Shown in pieces: positions 26,095 to 38,042 of a stretch of DNA of 64,000 nucleotides (positions are counted from its first letter, which is position 1; each line of letters starts with the position of its first letter). Made by a program: the position numbers and the translations under genes. Source of the DNA: Syngnathus acus. Its lineage: Eukaryota; Chordata; Actinopteri; Syngnathiformes; Syngnathidae. The stretch lies in the NCBI RefSeq assembly GCF_901709675.1, contig NC_051093.1, positions 5,477,053-5,541,052 on the forward strand, written 5' to 3'. Below the pieces are notes generated by a model. That model did not search any database and was not told the origin of the DNA. It was given only the letters and a program-made list of their open reading frames with translations.

Positions 26095-27935
26095 TCACCA
26101 TACATTTTCAGATGTATGCTTAACGTTGCTCTTTATAAAATAAAAGAAACTTTTTTTTTAGTTTCAAAAGCCCATTCATTGTTTTTGATTTATTTGTAAT
26201 TTGAGCGAAAATTCTTAAAAATGTAGACATTTCTTTCACAAGGTGTAAAAATGACTTTTGGGTAGATATGGCGAGCACAAGTCTGTGTATCCAGAAAAGG
26301 GTAGTTTGTGCCGTTGTGGGTGTGAACACAGCCCACAACCGTGTCATTTAATAATGAGCGTATGTCATAGATCTTTCCCCATTCCAAATCGTTTGGCAGA
26401 AAAATGTAATATGTTTTGTTCAGTTGCATGCTTAGGTCTACGAAGAGACAAAAATAAACAATCAGTAAACTATACAAGAGGAGCTGCACTTTATTGGACA
26501 CACAACCACAGCAAATTATGTACAAAACATTTTGTCACACACATTTCCTCACATAATATCACCCACACTGATAAATTAAGTCCAGCATCATTAGTCTTTT
26601 TTTTAAATAAATTGAATCTAAATTTTCTTATATATATATATGTATATATTTATAATAGATCTATGATGTTACTTTTTGTTCTTTATGTCACACTAACTAC
26701 AAATTCAGGGCCGCGTTGCAGTGAAGCGATCCCGACAGACGTCACACGACCTAACATGCCTGCCTGCCTTACACAAAACCAAAAGCATATCTCAACTTCA
26801 ACACCTTTTATTTTTTTAATTCTTTTTATATTTTTGGAGAAAACATTCATTATAGACATCGTCTTAGTTTATATATTTTTTTTATCATCTTAACTGCATC
26901 GTGCGATTGCTTGAGACGATACATGCGTTTGTGGTGTTTTAATGCCTCTGATCCTGTCATTAGACTACTAATAATGTTAATATATTAATACATTTTGCTT
27001 TTTGGACATAATAACTCCTTGGACTGGTTAGGAACGACTGTGTATGTACACCATTTTTGTTTTTTCTACTTTGTGACGCTGTTGGAACATCCACACATTC
27101 ATGTAAAAATACAGTACATGTACTATACAGTACATCCTATATAGCACATAGGTTCAATGTATTGATATTTAAAAAAGAGAGATACAAGTTGAAATACTTC
27201 ATTGTTGATCCATCATGGTGCTTCTGTTTTCCCGACTTTTTCTTTTCTTTTCTAGCTTAAGAGTTTTTTACGCGCAGATTCGAATGCAACATTAAAGTCA
27301 AGTGACCTTTTACGAACTTGGTACTTAACGCCATAAAGTCGCACCTTCAACAGCACCAAAAGATGCAAAGACAGGATGGGGTGATTTTTTAAAGATATAT
27401 AAATAAAAATTTTAAAAAGACAAATACAGAAAATAAAAAAAACGTTTTTTTTTTTTTCCAAAAAATAATATTTTGGGTCACTAATTCCTTAATACATACA
27501 TTACAGAACACGTGTCCATTCAGGAAATCCTAGAAAAAAAGGAGCTATGTATATTACACAGCCTATACAGATATGTATTTTAAATAATTGTCTTAATAAA
27601 AATGTCCCGCGCATGTAAATAAATAATCTCAAGGTGGAATGCGAAAAGGAAAAAATCTGTACAAAATGATCACACTGTTAATTTATAAAAACTGAAGCAG
27701 TCGTGACATTTTACAGTAGATCCTCATTTATCGTCTAAGTCTATATACTGTATGTATATATAAATATGTATATCATTATATCACAGGTTTTCCTTTTTCA
27801 CAGCTATACTATCATATACTGACATCTCACACAAACACATGTATATATACATATACACATGTATATCTTTATATATATATATGGGTCATCAAGTTTATAC
27901 TTGATGCCCATTCCAAAGTAGTGTAGAAAGAACAT

Positions 27936-27948
27936 GGGGGGGGGGGGG
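27936..27948 (+). repeat. G13 homopolymer
   Basis: Thirteen consecutive G inside the fmnl1-srcin1 3' region; on the srcin1 transcript it would be a C-run. Length may be unreliable in assemblies. Confidence 0.8.
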
Positions 27949-29372
27949 TCTGTCTAACGTGTCGAGCCTTCAGGTTTAGCTTCTAATGTCACTGCTGCGT
28001 TTCTTAATTCCCATTTTTTAATCTGCAAAATTTGAGAAAATGTGCTAACTAAGTGTGCTCTTCTGTCATGGTGATGATGTCAAGCATGAGGGACGGTTTC
28101 ATGGTGCATTCACTGGGCGTCGTTTTCTGGTATATACTTTGATTTGCATATACAGTGCCGAATTTTCTGCACTTGTCAATAAGTCCTATTTATTTTATTA
28201 TTGTTTTTATGTCCATATTACTGACATAAATACACGTGTCATTTATTTACTATTTTCATGCAATTGCGATGATTTCAATGACTGGTGCTCTCGAAAGCGT
28301 ATGTGCAAGCCCACAAAGTGTGCGGATGGAAACCAAGCAAGGCACGAGCAGGATATTTGAGCTAATCGTACAAACACACAGCGTGTTGAGTTAAGACGTC
28401 ATGTTGTGCTTTGTCATTAAAATGTAATTAAGAGGCGATTGCGCTCGCTCGTTTAAAGTCTTGATGTGCATATTTGTCCTTTAACAAATGTTGGGTGTAA
28501 AAGTCTGCACGATAAGCTGCTTATGAGGCTGCTTCGCAGAGGGACTGATGCTACATTTGAACTGGTGCTGTTTTTTTTTTTTTTTTTTTTAAAGGGATTA
28601 CACCTGTTGTGCTGACTTGGCCCTTTTTGACACATTAATAATGTGAAGTGTGCATGTTGTCTTTGGGGGAGCTTGGTGGTGTTGCGATGCCAATGATTGT
28701 CTTAATAGGAATGTAAAATAACATTTTTAGACAGACGTCTATAAATATATACTGTGTTATAGTTGTAGCTTCATTTTAAGATGTGCCGCTGCCTAACAAA
28801 CTTAATTAAAAAAAAAAAGCTTTTATATGGGAGGTGGGGGGGCTCTCAAGTTCTTCCCCAGCAAATTCATCTGAGCATGCCTTTGTGAATTGGGAAAACA
28901 AACTGACATATAGCACCATCCGCAATGTCTTGCTAAAATGAACCATTATGATTTACACGGTAGAATCCAATTTTTCAGTTTTTTCTTTTTCAGATGTCTG
29001 TTCCAATACTTTTTGTAAACAGCACCACTTCGGCTTGAGTTAAAACACCAAATAGCTTAACTATGACAAATTAGCTTACACACAAACACACATGCATGTC
29101 AATAAATTTGAATATGGTAGAAAAGGGAGTTTCACTTCGAATTAAACTATTGAAAAAAAAAAATGTTTCCACCATATCCCGATTTATTGAGATGCACTTG
29201 TTTATGGAGTTGACTCACGTGGTGACGATTATTGCAGCTTTCCGTTTTTCAAACAGCTTATACCAAACGAGATCAGCAGGAAGGTCAAATTTTGTGCGTT
29301 GGATGGAGAATTCCCTCAGTGGGCCTCTGGAACCACATGAGACTGGTCCAAATGGGACACTTTGACACTTGC

Positions 29373-29852
29373 TTAGCGTCCATTTTTGCAGCCGCTCAGG
29401 CCCTCCAAACTAGCTTTGGACGAGGTGGGCGACGTGAGCGACGTGGGTGAGCAGGGCGACAGGACGGGCGAGGAGGATGAGGACAGGGTGGCGGTGGGCG
29501 TCTGCGACGAGGAGGAGGCGGGCGAGGGCGAGCGGCTGTTGGGCGAGGGCAAGGAGGCCGCGGAGGCCAACGCCCGTTGCTGCTGCTGCTGTTCGCGGAG
29601 GAGGCGGTGCTGGCGCAGGGCGGAGGACAGCAGCAGGGCCTCGGCGCTCAGGCCGGCGGCCGACAGGCTGGCCAGCAGCGCCTTGGCCTGGCCGGGCGAC
29701 GCCCTCAGCGTGGGGCCCTCCGCCCTCCTGCGGCGGATCGCCGACTCAACGGTCGCGGCTCCCTTCAGGTCAAAGGACACGTGATGAGGGGAGCGGGATT
29801 GATGAAGACGTCGGGGAGGGCGATGGACAAAGTCCGACAAAGTGGAGGTTGC
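29373..29852 (-). CDS. srcin1: srcin1 terminal coding exon
   Basis: This exon gives 159 residues and a TAA stop. The phase-0 acceptor (GCGCAG|GCA) follows the preceding exon, which ends in QQQ, yielding QQQATSTLSDF; human SRCIN1 has QQQATKPSKE at the same place as I recall. Beyond that the tail differs from the mammalian end I remember. It contains HHVSFDLKG, an Arg/Leu-rich helix-like stretch, a short glutamine run (REQQQQQRA) and a long serine/proline-rich end. An alternative acceptor 22 bp upstream (CCGGCAG) has a better pyrimidine tract but the wrong phase. Confidence 0.75.
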   Translation of the reverse strand, partial: ATSTLSDFVHRPPRRLHQSRSPHHVSFDLKGAATVESAIRRRRAEGPTLRASPGQAKALLASLSAAGLSAEALLLSSALRQHRLLREQQQQQRALASAASLPSPNSRSPSPASSSSQTPTATLSSSSSPVLSPCSPTSLTSPTSSKASLEGLSGCKNGR

Positions 29853-32800
29853 CTGCGCACACATGCTCACAAGGCGCTCACTGCCGGAGAGGGAAGAGGG
29901 GCGGTTATCGTGCGTTGACGAGGCGGGTGGGGTTCGCCGCCGCGAGGAAGACGGGTGAGGAAGAGGGAGGGGAACAGAACAAACAAAGGACACATTATTT
30001 CAGACGGACACCAGCCATGTGCGATGGACGGGCCTGGCGCCATCGACACATGAGGACCAACATCGATTTTATTTTGACTTTTAATGACGGGGACGCATTA
30101 AAATGTTCAAAATAATCTCACTCGTATACGGCACAATGTAATGAATGTATGAGCCACTAGATGGCAATGTTTGAAAACATCCCTTTGGTTAAAAGATAAG
30201 CTTGGTGAGGCAGTAAAGGTACCAAGACCAAGACTTAGGATAAGTATGCACGAGGGCTTTGAAGGGAAGGAAATGGAAGTTACTGAAGCATGTCAAGTAA
30301 AGTCACAAGGATTTTTTTTGTGTGGCTTTTATGCAGGAAAAAAGAAATCACTCATCAACATTACAAAAAACTTCGGTGCCCTCAGATTGAGATGGGATTG
30401 GTAGAAATCCCAGTAGCGCTTCTTCATTCTCTGATTATCCGGGATGATGATGATGATGTTAAGACGAGTGAGCTCTCTCTCGATCCTCGCTATTTCCTTT
30501 CCTTTATGTTCCGAGCTTCCGCCTGCCGCAATTTACACCCGCCAGCCTCGCCGTGAGCCGAGCGGATTCCCGTACTTGTCTCATGAAAGTCAAATTAATC
30601 TCATTATTTCAGCATGACGCCGACTCACAGCTTGCTGTTTCTCTTTTTGTCTCTATTTGAAAAGCCTCCCTGAAAAGAAAGCGAGTGGACACTTTAAGCT
30701 AATTGTGGACCTAAACGCCAAAACCACGTGGTGTCAGCTAAAGATGACTAGCTCATAAAGTCTAATTGGTGAGGAATTTTAATATTTACTATGAGTTGCA
30801 CAGCTTGAGATTTCATTTTAAAGGGGAACAAAACCCAGGATGGCAAACCTTTCTGTTTCATTAGTATTTATTTATTGACTTGTATCTTTCAAAGTGGTAT
30901 GCTACTGATTATTAGACCTAATTAGGTCTAATATTCAGTATATATTAATATATAAACCTCGCTAGCCGACGTTAGCGGATACGGGCTAGCAGCTAGCTCA
31001 GAGTATAAATATATATTTTTATCAATGTTTATATAGTTATTCATATATTTGTCAATTTTTTGATTTCCACGCGGTATCCTACTATGGTAGTTCCTATCAC
31101 AAGGATGCTCGTCATCTTTGACGTCAAACCGAAAAATAAAAAAAAGTTAATGGCATCCTGGTAGATGAGCACAATCTCAAAAGTCAAGCGGCAATGACGC
31201 AAAAAAAAAACCCCACGCTGATTACCCGAGTGCCGTCTCATCAAATCAACAAGGCGGCAAAGAGCCGACTTTGATGGCTAATCAAGATGAAAGTTCCTCA
31301 CTTGGTGATGACAAGAAATTTTTTTGTCAACAAGATGTTTGTCGTCAAAGCACAGAATCTAGTCAATGTGTACAATGTAAAATAAAATTAGTCAAGCTCT
31401 AAAATGTAAAAAGATTGGAAGAATAAAAATGTTAGATAATGAAAGGGAGCTTGGGCGTCCATTTGTTTTTCCCAAAACAAACCTTTCCTATCAAAATGTT
31501 GATGCCATTTTCCAACCATAATACAGAAATTTGTCTAGGATGGCAGCAATTATGGTTGCTACAAAATGGAGGAGAGGTACCATGCAGGTGAAGTCACCAC
31601 AGCATGCACACACCCCTGAGAAGACCCTACCTGCTGCTGGGTCTTCAGGAAGTCCTCCCTCTTGCCACCTTTGTACTTGTCTGTGCTATTTTGCTGCTGA
31701 AGCTGTTTCAGTTTGGGGGCCGTGGCGGGCGGAACCTTCCCGCCCTGGAAAAGACAGAAGGGAGACATTGGTGAGTCTTTTAATACAGAGAGGGAAATTT
31801 ACCAGAAAATCTTAGATAAATTCAAAAGAGCAGTAAAAACTAGTCTGTATTTTTCTACTCTCACTTAAACGAAGAAGTTCTTCCATTTTAGCATTTAGGA
31901 GGCGCAGTATAAAAGTCGCCACCGTGTCCAACTTAATACGAGATGAACTTCACAAGCTGCCACGCCGCATCACTTTTTGCCTTCCAACACAATCAGTCGT
32001 AAGCGTCCGGAGAGCGTGTAGGATCAAGTGATGCAACGACAAGCGCGGCCATGACGAAACAACACGAGAGGACTTTGAAATCCTCGGCCGTGCCGTTGGG
32101 AAATGAGATCCCGAACGGCGTTGGTGACAGTTGAATTTGACAGCCCGGCACTGAGTGGGAGGCGGCACTAACACAGCAACTGGGAATGCTGTGATTGTGT
32201 CGCATGTCAACACAAGTGGCAGTGAAGCTATGTTGAAGTTGTTCATTTTTTTTAAACAACCAACGACGAGATCCAATACAAGAGCTGTTTTAAAAGGTAT
32301 TAATTAAAATATGGAGCATTCGTACGCCACAGGAACACTGGATTGAGTTTTTAGAAAATATGGCATCACTGAACTATCACAATAAAAAAGTAGAAATTTC
32401 ACAGCACAACAAAGATGAAAAGTGTTTTGGTATAGAAGCAAAGAAAGGACAATAAAAAATAAGAAATGCTTTTTTTATTGTCAGTTTAAAGCATGAGAGA
32501 GGTGAGAGAGTACAGACAGGCAGCCAAGAGCCAATCACAGCGCAAGACAAGTCTGGTGTCTGTCCCACCCCTTTCCTTTTCTGAGCCAATGGGGGAGCAG
32601 ACATCAGAGGCGTGAGAAATTCCCCGCAGACCCTCAGAGAGGAAATGAGGAAAAGAATGTGTCGGGCGAGGAGGCGTGAGGAAAGAACCTGTCTCGACGT
32701 CAGCGGCTTGGGCGGGACTGGCGGCTTCTTGCTCGATTTGGCCTCGGCGTCCTCCGGACGGGAGCCTCCGCTGAGCTCCTGCAAAGTGTTCTCCAACTCT

Positions 32801-35800
32801 CGAATGGTCTCCTCCAAGCTGTCGAGCCTTTTGTAGGCACTCTGCCGGACGTTTTCTCCTGGTTTGGACTGTGTGGAGGCGAGGTCTGATGTTGAAAGAT
32901 TTGCATCTCCATATGGACTTTGGGTGTCGGTGCTAGGTTGGAGTTTCAGAACCATGTCCCCCGTCTCAATGCCTCTCCTCAGAGCCATCACCAAGGCGCT
33001 CCGCTGGCCCGAGCAGGGCGAGGATCTTTTTCTGGGTGTGGGCTGTGGTAGCGACATCTCCAAAATATAAAGCAGCAGCCTGTATGCATCCTTGAGCGTG
33101 GCTTCCTCCCTGAAGAGCAGCAGCAGAGGCCGTTCACTCAAGTGCGCCTCCGAGAGCGCCGCGCCGTGCGCCGAGACGGTGCGCGTTTGCAAAATGACTC
33201 CCATGGCGCCGCTCAGCTCCTGGGCCTCCAAGGACGACAGCGCCCTCATCTCCAGTTCGGTCAAGAGCAAAGTCACTTCTTGTTTGACGTCCGTGGAGCG
33301 CTGTGACTCCAGTTCGCGCTGAGGGGGCGAAGCGCTCGGCGTCACCGAACGACGAGGCACATCTCGGACGGGACACTCGGTCAACATGATGTGCGGAATG
33401 CAACGCAAAGGTCTGCCCTATAAACCAGGAAAGCACTTGAATTCATTTGGGATTGAAACACAATGACAGCAGATCGACTGCCCTGAAGGATGATGAGTGA
33501 ATATCCGACATGCTTGTTTTTTTGGGGTTATCCTCAAAGGGGTCATGTAAAAATGAGGAAATCCACCATGATGTGGATGAACGCACCCGTCTCCGTTTTC
33601 ACCCGCTGCCAGAAGCAGAGCACATACGGACTCGGCCGCTTCAACGCGTGCTCACTGTTGGCGAGCACATCTGTCCAAGCACGCGTGAGGCTTGTCAGGT
33701 TAATGGAACAGCTTACCTCCAACTGGGCAGAACTTTTCTCCTGCTCTTCGTCTGTCTTGTCTCCGGACAGCGTCGGAGGCGTGGACGCCGGACGTGGGTT
33801 TTCCGACACCGTCCGCCGCAGTTTCACGTGAGGCTTCTGGATTTCTGCCTCCTCAGAGTCGGATTTCTGAAAGCAAGATGGGAAGCACATTTTCAAGCAC
33901 TTTCATGAATTTTGACTGAAAATATAATGTGATTTTTTTTTTCCTTCAATATGGTGATTGTTACAAAATAAATAAAATATACATATATCAAGAAACCACA
34001 GCATGCCGAAAAAGTAAGAATTGCATTTCAGGGAGCAGGCGATGGTTACCTTGACGCTCTTTCCGGGAATGAGGGGCTCCCCGCTGCGGGTGATCAAGCC
34101 CGGAGACGAAGGGAAGCTGCGTCTGGGTGGGGGCGGCGGGGGAGACTTGGAGGGTTTCTCTGTGCGGTAGCGAGGCACCGTCAGCTCATCTGTGGAGGTT
34201 GGAAAAAACCCCGACAATCATCAAACTCTAATCTAACACTACCTAGACCTTCAAAGCCTGCATTTATCATGTTGAAATTATTCAACAAGAAATTGGTTAG
34301 CACGCGGTTTCATCTTGGAAGTATTTTTTTTCTTTGATCTTCTAAAGCTGACACTATTTTGGCTCCACTCCTCACCGGATCCCAGCCTGGACCCGCCTTC
34401 CTTCTTCTGCAGGGGCTTGTTGACGCTGCGGTGCTCGGGAGTGGCCGTCCCACACTGAGGCGTCTGGGGCGCCTGCGAGCACGTGGCGTTGGAGGCGGGC
34501 TTGATCTGCTTGGCGGCAAAGTCCAGGTCGGGTATGGCCTTCAGGAGCTCGGCCTGTGTCTCCTCCAGCAGTCGGTTGATGTCCTGAGCGCTGTACTGGG
34601 TCAGGCTGGCCCGCTTCTCCTCCCAGTCCCGCTCGGCCGCCTGGGAAGACGACAGATGGTGCCGATAAAGCCTCGGCTCGATGATAAGAGGACGGGAATC
34701 GAAATTGATTCCTACCAGGCGAACTTCGACGGACAAGGCTTTATCAGCAGCGCTTCGGCGTTCCAGCTCCTCCAGGGCTTTGCCCTTGTGAGGGACGGGC
34801 GGGTGATTGTCCTTGTGCTGGCCCGCCGGGTTCCCGTGGTGCCGGCGGGAGAGGCTGGTGTGCGGGCTCCAGTTGGACAGGCTGTTTCCTCCCCCGAGGT
34901 CGTTGATGGCGAGCGGCGGGCTGGTGGGCAGATCGAAATCCGGGAACTTTCTCAGCTCCTCGTTGTGCTTGGACGAGGTGAAGTCCTCGTGTTTTTTCCA
35001 CACGCCCTCGCTGGCTTGCCTTGGAGGGAGGGTGAGTCAGACACATCGCCATCGTCAAATTGCGAGACCCAAGACATGGATTGTTTCCAGATCCACATTC
35101 AACTCTGTCGCATACTTGCGCATGGTGTTGAGGGTGTCCGTGATGGTCTTGCAGCGTTTCATCAGGGCGTCCAGCCTGTGCGGCTCCTCCTTCAGGAACT
35201 TGACCGCCTCTACTTCCACCCGCAGCACCACTCGCATCTTGCTCTGAAGGCTGGGGAACTGATCTGGGGCGCAAGGGAAGAAACTTCAGTTGACTCGGCT
35301 CTTTGGCGGAGATGAGTGATTCAGCGCTTGACAGACGGCGAGTGGGAGACTTAAAAGGCGAACAGGCGCCGCCGCGCTTAATTAGTCACGCCGAAGGCGT
35401 CAGACTCACTCTTGAGCTCGGTGAGCGTCTCGCCTAACTTTCGGAGGACGGCCGTCTTCTCCTCTAACTCCTGCACGCTCACCAGCTTGTGGTTGACGGA
35501 CGACTCCTTCTGGATGTCCTCCACCGACTTCTCCAGGTCACTGAGGGGGAGGAAACGTGCATAAAGATGAATGCGGGCCGCCTCTCGCCGCTCCGCCGCT
35601 TTTTTCAATTAACTCGCTCCATCGGCTGGCAATTTTTGCAGAGGTTTTGCGGCCAGCTGAACCGGAGCGGCGTGGGCAGGAATTAATAAGTTTGGAAAAG
35701 TACTTTGGTGCCTTGCAGAGAACACGGGGGCAAATACAAATCTGAACTAATGTTTACAGTAGAATTCAGAAGTGCTTAGATTGTGGTCAACTTCATGTGT

Positions 35801-38005
35801 TTATAAATTGAATAAATGGTTAAAGGAGACAAATTGCTTCACCAAAATTAAAACAGTTCTTAGGGGCCTTAACAAATTTGAGACAAATGACTCCAACAAT
35901 CAGCAATTATAGCACACTTTATACAATTGCATTTTTGTCTTGCTGAAATCAGCCAGTTTTATGGGTTATTCTGTGAGAACCCTCTGCAAAGTTTAGCAGA
36001 TATTTTTCTCACAGACAATTAGTACACATGTGTGTTCTAATCCTCCTTGCTTTTGGCCTTGGGCTAAATTTGGGTCCTGTTACCTCAGAGAACATGGTGG
36101 CGCATATCTGATGCAGAGATCTCAAGGTGGCTCTCAGCTCTGCCCGCGCAGGAGCTTCAATTAGTCGCTAACACCTCACATCTTAATAAGAATCTGGGAG
36201 CGCTAAGTCGGGCTTAATTACGCTTCCGGCTTTATCAGAGCGCTGCCACGCCGCCGCGTGACTCACTTGAATTTGCACTTTGTCGTAAACGCACAAAAAG
36301 TAGCTTTTTCATCTCATTTTGATGATTAACCAGATGTGTGTGTGTGTGTTGGTACTGACTGAAGCTGCTGAATGATGAGCTCCTCCTCGTTGAGATACTT
36401 GAGCCTCTCTTCCTCCACCAGGAGGCGCTGCCTCTGTAGGGGGTCCTCCTGCTTGCGGAGGGCGTCGGCCACGCGCACATTCAGCTCAGTTTCGGTACGC
36501 TTCAGCAGCGTGCGCATGGAGTCCTGGTTCTCTAGCTGTCAGATAAACCAAATGGGGAAAAACATGATGAAATTCTAAAACAAAATAAATTTGCCGGGAG
36601 AAGAAGTTTTCATTTTATATCATAATGCTGCCTTTTTTTTCAGGGCAAATCTCACAACTTGTTTTTATAGCAACCGTGCGAGCACTAATTTGCATGTGCC
36701 CACACTGAGGATGCCCTAAGGAAAAAAAAAAAAAAGCACAGGGTGTGGTAAATTTACAAAGTGCAAAACTCCTCCTCGACGTCATGAATGGAAAATTGTA
36801 ACGAGCCGGCGTGTGTAATACAACTCATGAGATGAAAGCACCTGGTAAGGGAGGAAGGATGCATTATGGATGAGCCACATGTTCCAGGAAGTAAAACAAC
36901 ACCGCTCACATTGCGGATGACCCCGTGTGGTCCCTGCTACAAAGCCACCACGGGGATACGTCGAAACAGAAGACCACATTATCATATTTCATCAAATATT
37001 CACAAATATTTACGCTGATATTATTTACATAAGCGCACGCTGGAGAAGAACCCCCATCTTGCACCCTGTCTCGATTGAATAATTCATAAGCCGCATGTCA
37101 AATGCAAGCTGCGGGGTGACACGTAAGGTGCAGAGGAAACGCCCTGCCTCTTTTCTGGATGTCATGACAATGAATGAGGAAAATAAATAAATAATTCGCA
37201 TTAATCAACGATATAAAAATCTACATATCATTAGTATGTCAAAATTAAAATGCAATTTTATTGGAAATAAAAAAAAATTGGGCGGAGGTAATGATTGAAT
37301 CCTAATAATCTATTGTCCATGTATTGTCACAATTTAAAAAAAAATCATTTAAAAAAAAATCAAATAAATAATATAATTTATATAATTCTAAATGATCAAT
37401 ATAGACAATTACAAACAATTGCAGTGAAGATTAGCATACTTTGTCTCTATCGCTTATGCAGTACATCATAATCGGCGCTGTCCAACTGCATCGTCCTAAA
37501 AGCCGTCTTCTGAATAATTGACCGTACCTGCGTCTTACGCAACTGTCCGAGCTGCTTGCGCAGGTCGTTGGCGTTCTGCTGCAGCCCGTGCAAGTGCAGC
37601 TGCATCTGCAGGCGGCTGACGTTGTTCAGCGGCGTCGAGTTAGACGGCGGCGGAGGCATCAGCGCCAGCGGGGCCGACGGCGTGTGAGCTGCCAATCACG
37701 GGAGGGAGGGGGAACGAGGGTTCACGGTGAGGTCAAGTCATTCAGTTTAACACCGACTGGCCTGTTACACTATATGTATACACACAAAATAAACACACAT
37801 CCACGCGTACACACACAGTGTGCACAGCGTGTGACTGAGCAAACCCACAAAGCCCTAATGGCCCACTGGAGATATTTGAGCTCATGCTATTAGTAAACCC
37901 ATTCGAAGGTGCAATTAGTTGGCCCAGTAGTGACACACAGGGGGGGGATAACCATGCTCTTATCTTAAACAAACCGCTGTGGGAGTACGGCTCGCTCCCA
38001 AAAAT

Positions 38006-38042
<37 letters not shown>

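Larger units (their letters stand above)
25935..29372. other. Convergent 3' UTRs of fmnl1 and srcin1
   Basis: The fmnl1 3' UTR is probably short (poly(A) signal at 26089). Most of the rest is AT-rich sequence between convergent stops and likely belongs to a long srcin1 3' UTR of up to about 2.8 kb. It contains TATA/TA repeats (26629-26660, 27740-27900), a G13 run (27936-27948), and T-rich runs. No coding exon or structural RNA was recognised. Confidence 0.5.

Noticed and set aside
34359-35315. 318-residue open frame on the plus strand
   Set aside because: It is the complement of several conserved srcin1 exons and runs through their introns; GC-rich codon use explains the lack of stops.
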